From: Clostridiaceae bacterium
GTDB lineage: Bacteria > Bacillota > Clostridia > Lachnospirales > Lachnospiraceae
Length of the DNA: 64,000 nt
Assembly (NCBI GenBank): GCA_910575585.1
Contig: CAJTGF010000004.1
Coordinates: 124,001 to 188,000, forward strand
Direction of reading: 5' to 3'
Shown: piece by piece, positions 44,169 to 52,567 of the stretch
How the letters are laid out: every line of letters starts with the position of its first letter
Position numbering within the stretch: the first letter of the stretch is position 1
Translations under genes and position numbers: made by a program
Notes under the pieces: model-generated
Told to the model about the DNA's origin: nothing
Database searches by the model: none
Seen by the model: the letters and a program-made list of their open reading frames with translations, nothing else

Positions 44169-44272
44169 AACAAGACAGCCGGAAAGTAGGCGTACACTAC
44201 CCGTCCCGGCGAAACTTAAGGACTAAAAATAGTCGTTAGCTTACCAGGGCAGGACGGCTATTTTTTATTTTT
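44169..44272 (+). ncRNA. Candidate type I antitoxin RNA
   Basis: A transcript from the strong promoter at 44134 would cover about 100 bases with no credible open frame. It folds into GCCGG..GTAG..CTAC..CCGGC (44176-44211) and ends at AAAAATAGTCGT (44225-44236) paired with ACGGCTATTTTT (44254-44265), then more T. Its 3' end is complementary to the stop codon and 3' tail of the minus-strand toxin-like gene, the convergent TxpA/RatA arrangement. Confidence 0.55.
44225..44272. terminator. Shared bidirectional terminator of the convergent toxin and antitoxin RNAs
   Basis: A 12-bp stem with one wobble pair (44225-44236 with 44254-44265). The plus strand runs into TTTTTTATTTTT; the minus strand has a run of five T within the stem's 3' arm followed by AGTCC. 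Confidence 0.65.
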
Positions 44273-44350
44273 CAGATTCAGAATTCCAACAATCAAAAGA
44301 CCGATTGTCAGTATAACCATGAATTCCTCATATGTACTCGTAATAATCAC
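44258..44350 (-). CDS. Candidate type I toxin, hydrophobic peptide of about 30 residues (holin-like toxin type)
   Basis: The minus-strand frame from GTG 44350 to TAG 44258 reads TSTYEEFMVIL, then a single hydrophobic helix (ILTIGLLIVGILNL) and a lysine-rich tail (KNKK). This is the layout of short Firmicute putative holin-like toxins (T-Y-E motif, one helix, basic end). GGAAAGGG is directly before GTG, so the real start may be one to three codons later at an ATT or ACG, or ATG at codon 11, which has GAGGAA before it. The start is therefore unsettled. Confidence 0.6.
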   Translation of the reverse strand: MIITSTYEEFMVILTIGLLIVGILNLKNKK

Positions 44351-44409
44351 CCCTTTCCGCAAGACTCGGAACGGGTGAGAACACGTCCCCCGGCTGCCCA
44401 GGTAAGCAT

Positions 44410-44437
44410 ATTATATTGTCATGGTGCAGGTATTCAA
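44410..44437 (-). promoter_or_regulatory. Promoter of the toxin-like gene
   Basis: Minus-strand TTGAAT (44437-44432) and TATAAT (44415-44410) are 16 bases apart, giving a leader of about 50 bases. The stretch AATATAATATGCTTA matches the antitoxin promoter in inverted orientation. Confidence 0.65.
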
Positions 44438-44446
44438 AATATTACT

Positions 44447-44791
44447 TTATGCAATCCCCTCAATTTTATCCTTAAGCCTTCGAACCTCATTCTCCAAGCG
44501 GTTCACCCGGATCAGCAGCATTTCCTTTTCATTCTCCACTTTCAGAGCGTCATCCAACTTCCGGGAGAGGTCAAGATGGCCTTCTGCGATAATCTGGATA
44601 TTTTTGTTAGTCTCATTTTCAAGGGTCATTTGGATGTCGGTTACTTTTCTTTCTACCCGATCAAGCCTGGACTCCATCTTATCAAGCCTTGCATCCACGT
44701 TGTCAAGTCTTTCGTATATGGGTTTGTTTACTTCTTTTACGGTTTCACTTACAACTTCGGCTATCATTTCTAAATCTTTTTTCTCTAACAT
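44447..44791 (-). CDS. Coiled-coil protein of unknown function
   Basis: 114 residues that are almost entirely coiled coil, with heptads such as LDNVDARLDKMESRLDRVE and a C-terminal RVNRLENEVRRLKDKIEG. No membrane segment or catalytic motif. Similar short proteins are common on Clostridial mobile regions, without known function. GAGGATAAAAAG precedes ATG on the minus strand. Confidence 0.75.
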   Translation of the reverse strand: MLEKKDLEMIAEVVSETVKEVNKPIYERLDNVDARLDKMESRLDRVERKVTDIQMTLENETNKNIQIIAEGHLDLSRKLDDALKVENEKEMLLIRVNRLENEVRRLKDKIEGIA

Positions 44792-44812
44792 CTTTTTATC
44801 CTCCTTTTATTT

Positions 44813-44914
44813 TCAATTTTCCTCCGCTTTCCCCAATACTTTTCCTAATACGATAATCCTGTCTCCATCAGCTGTAAGAGGCGGGTAGTTCGGGCTAAGA
44901 GAATATTCATAAGT
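44813..44914 (-). pseudogene. C-terminal stub of an S24/LexA-type repressor
   Basis: A 33-residue minus-strand frame reads YEYSLSPNYPPL, then DGDRIIVLGKVLGK, the characteristic end of S24 peptidase (LexA/CI-like) proteins. The rest of the gene is missing: a stop lies directly upstream, and the Uma2 gene end overlaps. It points to a former phage- or ICE-type repressor here. Confidence 0.55.
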
Positions 44915-45455
44915 CTAAGTTCTGAAAGTCAATCCAGAAATCATCGTATATGTTGACCTTTATTTTATCCTGAAATGAATATGCCTGTACACCAAAATCC
45001 TGTTGCTCCAGGTAGTAGACTAAAATATTTTTATTTCTTGGATCCACGATCCAGTATTCCCTTACTCCTGCCTTGGCATATAGGTTTAGCTTATATATAA
45101 GGTCACGCCCAGGGTCACTTGGAGAGATAATCTCTATAATCCAGTCAGGAGCCCCAGAGCATCCCCGATCTGTCAGTTTATTAGGGTCACATATGACGCT
45201 AATATCAGGCTCCACCCAATCCTTATCATTCGCATCCAGATTTACTGCAAATGGGGCCGGATAGACTTTACAGCCGCCTTTATGGGAGTCAATGTAATTT
45301 CCTATGATTTTTGTAAATTGCGATACTAGCTCCTGATGCAGGCGACTGGGAGGAGCCATGTTATAAATCTGCCCGTTGATTAACTCCGCTCTTACATCTT
45401 CCGGAAGATTCCAATAGTCTTCTGCGGTATAGAATTGTTTTTGTGGTAGCGCCAT
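44907..45455 (-). CDS. Uma2 family (DUF820) restriction-endonuclease-fold protein
   Basis: 182 residues from ATG 45455 (AAAGGAGG on the minus strand). The PD-(D/E)XK-type core shows the family pattern: LINGQIYNMAPPSRLHQELVS, WVEPDISVICDPNKL, then PDWIIEIISPSDPGRDLIYKLNLYAKAGVREYWIVDP. The acidic D and E-x-I residues of the nuclease-like fold are present. The family is widespread in cyanobacteria and Firmicute mobile regions and its cellular role is not settled. Confidence 0.88.
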   Translation of the reverse strand: MALPQKQFYTAEDYWNLPEDVRAELINGQIYNMAPPSRLHQELVSQFTKIIGNYIDSHKGGCKVYPAPFAVNLDANDKDWVEPDISVICDPNKLTDRGCSGAPDWIIEIISPSDPGRDLIYKLNLYAKAGVREYWIVDPRNKNILVYYLEQQDFGVQAYSFQDKIKVNIYDDFWIDFQNLDL

Positions 45456-45510
45456 AACGAAAACCTCCTTTGCTTTTTGATTAATCGCTGATGATTTCAT
45501 ATGACCCTTC

Positions 45511-46824
45511 TAGTAGTCTGTCCTTGAAATATTTGTGTAAATATTATCATATGTACTTGAGCTCTGGATCAATGTCAGCCTCTGCGATATCTTCTGCGGT
45601 AATCTCATCGGTCTTGTACGTCCAATGATAAACTACTGGCGCCTCATTGATCTCATCACAATACCTATATATCCGGTCGATAAGTTCCTGCTTGCTTTCC
45701 ACACGGATTCCATGCAGGCACTGACGCGCCATCTTGCCGAAAAAACTTTCTATAAGGTTTAGCCATGAGCCATGCGTTGGTGTGAAAACAAACACAAAAC
45801 GCCCGGGACGTGTTTCAAGGAATGCCCTCGTTTCCCTGGATGTATGTGCAGAATGGTTATCAAGAATAAGACGGATGGTATCGTGTTCCGGATACATTCT
45901 GTCTACTTCTTTCAGCCACTCGATAAAGTCAGAACTTTTATGGGTATCGCTGACTCGGGGAATGATCTTTCCCGTAAGCAGGTCGATCCCTGCAAGCAGT
46001 GAAACTGTACCAAGGCGTTTGTACTCATAGTCACGGCCTACTGTGCCATGCTTTTGCGTAGGCGGAAGATCCTGCGCAATATTCTTCAGCGCCTGGATCC
46101 CCGGTTTCTCATCATAAGATAAGGTAACTGTTTTGGGGGCATCCATATCAATGGTAAGACTGCCTTCCTCATCAAAGCACATCTCTACCTGCTTGTAGAC
46201 AACCAGTACGTCATGCATCTTCGCCTCGAAATCAGGATCCTTGCGGACAAGATAATAATTGATCTTATTCGGCTTGATCTCATTACTGGCCAGGATACTG
46301 TAGATGGTATTGGCTGATATTTTGGCAAGGCCAGGATATCCCGCGTCTTCGCAGTTGGTGCGGATATGGTCACGGAGCTTTCTATATGTCCAGAGTTCCT
46401 GCGCATAACCAAGTTCGTTTGGTTTTATACAGGCAATACTGGTAACCCAGCATTTTTCCTCATCGCTTATTGTGTTCGGTTTGCCGGAACGGGAAGCATC
46501 ATTCAGGGCATAGTCTTTTCCAGCCGCAATGTATTTTGTAACAATGGAAGCCACCGTATTGGGATGTACCCCAATAGCTGTTGCAATCTCACAGTTGAGC
46601 ATGCCGCTGGCGCTCATAAGCAGGATTTTTGCCCGCTGCACTTTACGGTATTCACCTGTTTGTGACTTGGAAAGTTTCTCCAAAACAACCCTGTCTTCGT
46701 CTGTTAATGTTATATTGCCGTATTTTTTATTTCTGCCCATGGTTGTGTACTCCTGAATAATATTGATACAACCATTATACTATACGTCAATTATACACAC
46801 AAGCATTTTAAGGACAGACTACTA
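45511..46824. mobile_element. IS630-family insertion sequence
   Basis: TAGTAGTCTGTCCTT (45511-45525) and AAGGACAGACTACTA (46810-46824) are perfect 15-bp terminal inverted repeats that end in TA on both sides, fitting IS630 insertion at TA. The inner parts of the ends stay similar (TTTGTGT). It is 1.31 kb with one intact transposase gene, so probably a recent and active copy. Confidence 0.9.
45547..46740 (-). CDS. IS630-family transposase
   Basis: 397 residues with no frameshift. The N-terminal helix-turn-helix region (about 20-120) is followed by the DDE catalytic domain. It has SYDEKPGIQAL, LLAGIDLLTGKIIPRV, LILDNHSAHTSRETRAFL and THGSWLNLIESFFGKMARQ, the last giving the catalytic glutamate of the IS630/Tc1-type DDE set. 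It fills the space between the terminal repeats. Confidence 0.95.
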   Translation of the reverse strand: MGRNKKYGNITLTDEDRVVLEKLSKSQTGEYRKVQRAKILLMSASGMLNCEIATAIGVHPNTVASIVTKYIAAGKDYALNDASRSGKPNTISDEEKCWVTSIACIKPNELGYAQELWTYRKLRDHIRTNCEDAGYPGLAKISANTIYSILASNEIKPNKINYYLVRKDPDFEAKMHDVLVVYKQVEMCFDEEGSLTIDMDAPKTVTLSYDEKPGIQALKNIAQDLPPTQKHGTVGRDYEYKRLGTVSLLAGIDLLTGKIIPRVSDTHKSSDFIEWLKEVDRMYPEHDTIRLILDNHSAHTSRETRAFLETRPGRFVFVFTPTHGSWLNLIESFFGKMARQCLHGIRVESKQELIDRIYRYCDEINEAPVVYHWTYKTDEITAEDIAEADIDPELKYI

Positions 46825-47988
46825 GAGCTTAGGGAAGTAAAAGAAGCAATCCTCTCCGGCTGGATCACCACTGGCCCAAAGACCAAAGAATTTGAATACC
46901 AGATAGCGGATTTTTGTGACGCGGACAGGGCTGTGTGCCTTAATTCTCAAACTGCTTGTGCAGAGATGGCTCTTCGGGTTTTGGGGATCGGAGTGGGAGA
47001 TGAGGTTATCGTTCCGGCCTATACCTATACGGCGTCAGCATCTGTTGTGAATCATGTGGGAGCGAGTCTGGTATTGATCGATGCCCAGGATAACTGTCTT
47101 GAAATGGATTACAACAAATTGGAGATGGCAGTCACAGAGAGGACGAAAGCCATTATACCTGTTGATCTGGGGGGGATTCCTTGTGATTATGAGAAGATTT
47201 TCACTATTGTAGAAAATAAAAAGAACTTGTTTATGCCTGCTAATAAGATTCAGAAAGCCATGGGAAGGATTGCGGTATGCGCGGATGCCGCCCATTCATT
47301 GGGAGCAACCTGGCATGGACGGAAAACGGGAAGCATAGCGGATTGGTCCAGTTTCAGCTTTCATGCGGTAAAAAATCTGACAACGGCTGAGGGTGGGGCC
47401 CTTACATGGAAAACGATATCAGGGATCGACAATGAAGAGATATACCATCAGCTTCAGCTTTATTCCCTCCATGGGCAGTCAAAAGATGCGTTCTCGAAAA
47501 TGCGTCCCGGGGCCTGGGAATATGATATTGTGGGGCTTTGGTATAAATGTAATATGACAGATATTATGGCAGGAATGGGTCTAGCGCAGTTAAGCCGGTA
47601 TGAGAAGATTCTGGAAAGGCGAAAAGAGATCATTAAAAGGTATGACGAAGCTTTTAAGCCGTCAGGTATCGAGGTACTGGATCATTACAATCAGCAGCGT
47701 CAGTCGTCAGGACACTTGTACATAACCAGGATACCCGGGATATCAGAGGAACAGAGGCAGAAGATCATTGAAGAGATGGCAGAAGCGGGGATAGCAGTAA
47801 ATGTACATTATAAGCCACTGCCTATGATGACTGCATATAAAAATCTGGGATTTGATATTAAAGATTATCCGAATGCCTATAAAAGTTTTGCAAATGAGAT
47901 CACATTGCCATTACATACAAAACTGACAGATGAAGAGGTGGAATACGTGATCAAAAATTATTCCAGGATTGTCAGAAAATATGTATGA
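46825..47988 (+). pseudogene. DegT/DnrJ/EryC1/StrS aminotransferase, 5'-truncated by IS630
   Basis: The frame is open from the IS630 border and reads ELREVKEAILSGWITTGPKTKEFE, which belongs near residues 20-40 of intact DegT enzymes, so about 15-20 N-terminal residues are missing. The remainder is complete: PAYTYTASASVV, DAAHSLGA, the PLP-lysine motif SFHAVKNLTTAEGG, and PLHTKLTDEEV at the end. Translation from GTG 46933 would lose an essential part of the fold. The enzyme would have aminated a nucleotide-linked 4-keto sugar. The IS inserted here probably inactivated it. Confidence 0.8.
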
Positions 47989-48023
47989 GTTAAATTTCTA
48001 TTTACCATAAGGAGTGTGATTGT

Positions 48024-48725
48024 GTGCTGAAAAAATGGGATAGGCTTCCTGAGTATATGAGAACCGATGCAGTGCGACCGTATTACGATATATTAAAAAA
48101 GAGACGGCTGAGTCTGATGGTGAAAAGAACTTTTGATTTTACAATTTCTGTGGTATTGGCTGTGGCTTTATTGCCAGTTATGGCAGCTATCAGTGTGGGG
48201 ATAATGGCGGATTCAAAAGGTGGGATATTGTTCACACAGGAGAGGATAACTCAGTACGGGAGAAAGTTTAAAATTTTAAAGTTTCGGACTATGGTAAAAG
48301 ATGGGGAAGGATTAGGATCACAGGTGACGGTGGGTCATGATAAGCGGATAACAAAAATAGGGAGCTTGCTGAGAAAATACCGTTTGGATGAACTGCCCCA
48401 GCTTTTTAATATTATTCTGGGAGATATGAGTTTTTGTGGCGCGAGGCCGGAAGTACCATGCTTTGTCAGGAGATATTCCGAAGAAATGATGGCAACACTG
48501 TTGCTTCCAGCGGGTGTCACAAGTGAGGCCAGTATCAAATTTAAAGATGAAGCAGAGATTCTGGATGGGGTGCAGAATGTAGATGCGGTTTATGTAGAAA
48601 AGATTCTTCCAGAGAAGATGAAATATAATCTTTATGCGATCAGGGAATTTGGATTTTTGAGAGAGCTATGGGTTATGGTGAAAACGGTAAAGGCGGTATT
48701 GAGTCTGAAGGGGATATTTGATTAA
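48024..48725 (+). CDS. Initiating undecaprenyl-phosphate sugar-phosphate transferase (WcaJ/PglC type)
   Basis: 233 residues. One membrane hairpin near 35-62 (FDFTISVVLAVALLPVMAAISVGI), then the cytosolic catalytic domain: FTQERITQYGRKFKILKFRTM, RLDELPQLFNIILGDMSFCGARPE. It moves a sugar-1-phosphate from a nucleotide sugar to undecaprenyl phosphate, starting repeat-unit assembly. GTG 48024 follows AAGGAGTG. It overlaps the licD start by one base (TAATG). Confidence 0.93.
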   Translation: MLKKWDRLPEYMRTDAVRPYYDILKKRRLSLMVKRTFDFTISVVLAVALLPVMAAISVGIMADSKGGILFTQERITQYGRKFKILKFRTMVKDGEGLGSQVTVGHDKRITKIGSLLRKYRLDELPQLFNIILGDMSFCGARPEVPCFVRRYSEEMMATLLLPAGVTSEASIKFKDEAEILDGVQNVDAVYVEKILPEKMKYNLYAIREFGFLRELWVMVKTVKAVLSLKGIFD

Positions 48726-49591
48726 TGAGAAAAGACGATTTGAAGAGTATACAAGGCAAAGAACTGGAAATGCTCCTTTATTTTCAAAAAATATGCTCAG
48801 AACATAATTTGAGATTTTATTTATGCGGAGGCGCATTGATAGGCGCAATAAGACATAAAGGCTTTATACCATGGGACGATGATATCGATTTGTTTATGCC
48901 AAGGCCAGATTACGAAAGGCTTCCGACAATATGGAAAGCTTATGCGGATACAAAACATTATTCTTATTGCAGAACAACAAAGACAAAAGTTTATCATGAT
49001 GCTGGTGCGTCGATTCGCGATAATTATACAACTTTTATAAACCGACACAGTATAAATGATGATATCTGCCATGGATTAGCTCTTGAGATCATGCCTATCG
49101 ATGGATGTCCAAAAGGAAAAATCACTAGGATAATTCAGATAGCAGATGCAATGATATTTGCTCTTTTTAACGCGCAGCGAATACCCAATAATAAGGGATG
49201 GATACTTAAACTTTTAGCAAAGATTATTTATAAATTGATTCCCTCAAAGAAACTGCGATACTACATATGGAAAAAAGCAGAAAAACGTATGACCAAATAT
49301 AAATGGGAAGACTGCAATCAAGTTACTGAGTTGATCGGTTCTTTAAGAGGAATGATATTAAGGCATCCAAAAGTTGATTTTGATAATATTGTATATAAAG
49401 AATTTGAAGGACATCAGATTCCGGTTATGACCGGGTACGATAGATATTTAAAATTAATTTGGGGAGATTATATGAAGTTTCCTCCGGTAAGTGAAAGAGT
49501 TGCTAAACATGATACGGTGTTTATTGATATGAATAATAGTTATAGAGCATATAAAGGAAGGTATTATTGTATTAAGAAAGAGAAGCAATAA
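48725..49591 (+). CDS. LicD family phosphotransferase
   Basis: 288 residues. The LicD signature FYLCGGALIGAIRHKGFIPWDDDIDLFMPRPDYERL spans about 32-67, with the DDDID metal-binding aspartates. LicD enzymes transfer phosphorylated groups from CDP-linked donors (choline, ribitol or glycerol phosphate) to glycans. The next gene is a cytidylyltransferase, so a CDP donor made in the same operon is likely. Low GC and many AAA codons compared with the flanking core genome. Confidence 0.92.
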   Translation: MRKDDLKSIQGKELEMLLYFQKICSEHNLRFYLCGGALIGAIRHKGFIPWDDDIDLFMPRPDYERLPTIWKAYADTKHYSYCRTTKTKVYHDAGASIRDNYTTFINRHSINDDICHGLALEIMPIDGCPKGKITRIIQIADAMIFALFNAQRIPNNKGWILKLLAKIIYKLIPSKKLRYYIWKKAEKRMTKYKWEDCNQVTELIGSLRGMILRHPKVDFDNIVYKEFEGHQIPVMTGYDRYLKLIWGDYMKFPPVSERVAKHDTVFIDMNNSYRAYKGRYYCIKKEKQ

Positions 49592-49605
49592 TAGGAGAAA
49601 ATAAC

Positions 49606-50322
49606 ATGAATATAGCGATTATCATTGCTGGAGGAACAGGGCATAGAATGGGACAGGATATTCCAAAGCAATTTATCAATGTATTTGATAAACCTGTTAT
49701 CATTTACACATTAGAAGGGTTTCAAAAACATCCACAAATAGACGCGATCGAAGTTGTATGCATTGATGGATGGCATGATGTGCTTAAAGCGTATGCAAGA
49801 CAATTTAATATAACGAAATTAAAATGGATTGTTTCAGGTGGAACTACAGGGCAGGAGTCTATACGTAATGGTGTTTATAATCTTGAAAATAAATGTAAAG
49901 ATGATGACATCATTATAATCCATGATGGGATTCGGCCTATGGTTGACGAAATGGTATTATCAGATGTCATTGTTAAATGTAAACAATATGGAAACGCAGT
50001 TACATCAATCCCATATAGTGATCAAATATTTGTTATTGACGATGAAATATCTACACTTAAATATATTCCAAGGGAAATATTAAGAAAAGTTACGACTCCA
50101 CAGGCATACTATTTTGGGAAATTAATAAATGCGTATCATGAAGCGTTTTCTAAAGAAATTGGGATTTATGGTTCCTCGTATACAAATACAATGATGGTTG
50201 AACTTGGAGAAAGGTTGTACTTTGCGGCAGGTTCTGAAAAAAATATAAAGCTGACGACAAAGGATGATATAGAAATGTTCAAAGCGTTACTGATGGCGAA
50301 AAAAGATAATTGGTTAAAATAG
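49606..50322 (+). CDS. IspD/TarI family cytidylyltransferase
   Basis: 238 residues. The N-terminal nucleotide loop is AIIIAGGTGHRMGQDIPKQF (5-24). Other family features are IIIHDGIRPMV, KVTTPQAYYF and the C-terminal LTTKDDIEMF. Being next to licD and an SDR, a TarI-like role (CDP-ribitol or similar) is more likely than isoprenoid IspD. The substrate cannot be read from the sequence. AGGAGAAAATAAC precedes ATG. Confidence 0.88.
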   Translation: MNIAIIIAGGTGHRMGQDIPKQFINVFDKPVIIYTLEGFQKHPQIDAIEVVCIDGWHDVLKAYARQFNITKLKWIVSGGTTGQESIRNGVYNLENKCKDDDIIIIHDGIRPMVDEMVLSDVIVKCKQYGNAVTSIPYSDQIFVIDDEISTLKYIPREILRKVTTPQAYYFGKLINAYHEAFSKEIGIYGSSYTNTMMVELGERLYFAAGSEKNIKLTTKDDIEMFKALLMAKKDNWLK

Positions 50323-50333
50323 GAGAACAGACC

Positions 50334-51392
50334 ATGGAGTATGATATTAAATATGAAAATGACATTGAAAGAGTTATAGGTTGTATTCCAAAGGTAGAAG
50401 AATTAAAAGAAAAAGTGATTTTAGTTACAGGAGCTTCTGGGTTAATAGGTTCTGCTGTTTCAGATATACTATTTTATCTTAATAGTAAAAAGAACTACAA
50501 CATTTCCATATTTTTGGCAGGACGGAATTTAGATCGGATAAGATCTCGGTTTTATATATATAAATATGGTCATGATTATAAATTCTGCAAATTTGATGGA
50601 ATGAGCAATGAAAAGATAGACATTCAGGCGGATTACATAATACATTGTGCCGGATATTCGAATCCCAAAGCTTATGCGCAATTCCCAGTTGAAACCCTGC
50701 TTGTTAATATATATGGATTACATACAATTTTGGAGTGCGCAAAAAGAAATTTATGTAAAAGAGTTTTATATGTATCATCAAGTGAAGTGTACGGAAGCAG
50801 GGATGTGGAAAATCTTTATAGTGAGAAAGATTATGGATATGTTGATATATTAAAACCGCGTTCATGTTATCCAAATGGCAAAAGAGCAGGTGAGACATTA
50901 TGCAGCGCATTTACAGATGAATATGGAATAGATACGGTGATCGTTCGGCCAGGACATATATATGGTCCGCAGATCACGGATGGAGATGATCGAGCTGTTG
51001 CTCAGTTTACAAGGACTGCGATTGCTCACGAAGACATAGTTATGAAGAGCGCAGGACTTCAGCGTAGATCTTATTGCTATTCTTTAGATTGCGCTTCAGC
51101 GATTTTGGCAGTGCTTGTTAATGGAAAATCCCAAAATGCATATAATATCTCAAATAAAGATTCGATCATATCGATCAAAGGGGTGGCTGAGGAATTTGCT
51201 AAGATCAGCGGCCGGAATATCCTTTTCAAACCTCCAACAGAAAGTGAAAGGAAGGGATATAATCCAATGTCGATATCTGCTTTAAATTCAGAGAAAATCG
51301 AATCTATCGGATGGAAAGCGCAATTTGATATCCATGAAGGTGTAAAAAGAACAATGGAATCTTATGGATGGAATAATGAAGGTTGTAATTGA
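50334..51392 (+). CDS. NAD-dependent epimerase/dehydratase (extended SDR), licD-linked
   Basis: 352 residues from ATG 50334 (AGGAGAA six bases upstream). Rossmann motif LVTGASGLIGSAV (about 31-43), YVSSSEVYGS with catalytic Ser, YPNGKRAGE with the YxxxK pair, and RPGHIYGPQ. It would supply or reduce the sugar or polyol that the neighbouring cytidylyltransferase activates. In TarIJ systems the reductase is of the MDR type; here it is an SDR. Confidence 0.88.
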   Translation: MEYDIKYENDIERVIGCIPKVEELKEKVILVTGASGLIGSAVSDILFYLNSKKNYNISIFLAGRNLDRIRSRFYIYKYGHDYKFCKFDGMSNEKIDIQADYIIHCAGYSNPKAYAQFPVETLLVNIYGLHTILECAKRNLCKRVLYVSSSEVYGSRDVENLYSEKDYGYVDILKPRSCYPNGKRAGETLCSAFTDEYGIDTVIVRPGHIYGPQITDGDDRAVAQFTRTAIAHEDIVMKSAGLQRRSYCYSLDCASAILAVLVNGKSQNAYNISNKDSIISIKGVAEEFAKISGRNILFKPPTESERKGYNPMSISALNSEKIESIGWKAQFDIHEGVKRTMESYGWNNEGCN

Positions 51393-51393
51393 T

Positions 51394-52566
51394 ATGATAT
51401 ATCCAATACAGGTACTTCAAATTGCGATTGGCGGTTGTGAATATGGCGGTGTTGAGAATTATTTATATCAGAATTACAAATATATAGAACATAAAAAAGT
51501 AAAATTCTCATTTTTCTTTTTAAAGGGTAATTCACTAAAAAGTAAAATGAATAGTCAGGTGATCAAAGATTGCGAAATAGAATCACTTGCTCCGCCGGAT
51601 GGACTATTGGGATATTTTCGAGTTATATTTTATTTGCTGAAAAAAATAGATAGGAAAAAATATCATATAGTCCACATCAATACAGGTTCTTTAGTGGTAA
51701 CATTTGTATGCATCAGCATTGCGGCATTAAAAGGGGTAAAGATGAGGATTTCACATTCTCATAGTACACACTCCGTTGGGAATGTTGCGTCAAATGATGT
51801 TACAAAACGATTGATCAAGATCATGACTCCTTTTATGCAAGCTGTTGTTATTTTACTTTCAACGCACTTATTTGCGTGTTCCCAAGATGCGGGAAGATCT
51901 TTGTTTGGAAAACTAGGGATTCGGAGCAGAAAATTCAGGATCATGCCGAATGCCATAGAAATAGATAAATTTATTTTTGACCAGGATGTAAGAAGGAAAG
52001 TTAGAGAACAGCTGGGAATCTGTGAGAGTACTTTCGTTATAGGACATGTTGGAAGATTTGATGAAAATAAAAATCAAATTTTTTTATTAGAAATTTTGAG
52101 GAAACAGCTGGATCATCATGCAGATGTGATACTTTTGCTGATCGGTGATGGTGATAATTTGAGTCGAGTTAAGAAAAACGCTATTTGTAAAGGAATTGAT
52201 AATGCGGTTCTTTTTTTAGGAAGAAGGTCGGATGTCAGCGATCTAATGCAGGCAATGGATGTTTTTGTGCTGCCATCGTATTTTGAAGGGTTGTCAATTG
52301 TGACGATTGAGGCACAGACAGCAGGTCTGCCGGTGTTTTTATCTGACACATTGTCAAGAGAACATAAGGTTACCGATGATGTATATTTTTTGCCAATCTC
52401 TGCAGGCGCTGAAAAATGGGCTCAGTGTATTCGAAGAAGAGAAAGTGAGCGTATGGATACAAGCAAGATAATAAAAAGAGCTGGTTATGATATACATCAA
52501 TCTTCAAGTGTGTTGGAACGTGTATACAGTAAAAAATATATTATGAATAAAATTGGGATACGATAA
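51394..52566 (+). CDS. Glycosyltransferase family 4 (GT-B)
   Basis: 390 residues from ATG 51394, just after the SDR stop; an alternative ATG 51376 adds six residues and overlaps it. The N-terminal GT-B half begins PIQVLQIAIGGCEYGGVENYL. The donor half has VIGHVGRFDENKNQIFLLEI, LIGDGDNL, and the E-x7-E signature VLPSYFEGLSIVTIEAQTAG. A retaining transferase that extends the lipid-linked repeat unit on the cytosolic side. Confidence 0.92.
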   Translation: MIYPIQVLQIAIGGCEYGGVENYLYQNYKYIEHKKVKFSFFFLKGNSLKSKMNSQVIKDCEIESLAPPDGLLGYFRVIFYLLKKIDRKKYHIVHINTGSLVVTFVCISIAALKGVKMRISHSHSTHSVGNVASNDVTKRLIKIMTPFMQAVVILLSTHLFACSQDAGRSLFGKLGIRSRKFRIMPNAIEIDKFIFDQDVRRKVREQLGICESTFVIGHVGRFDENKNQIFLLEILRKQLDHHADVILLLIGDGDNLSRVKKNAICKGIDNAVLFLGRRSDVSDLMQAMDVFVLPSYFEGLSIVTIEAQTAGLPVFLSDTLSREHKVTDDVYFLPISAGAEKWAQCIRRRESERMDTSKIIKRAGYDIHQSSSVLERVYSKKYIMNKIGIR

Positions 52567-52567
52567 A

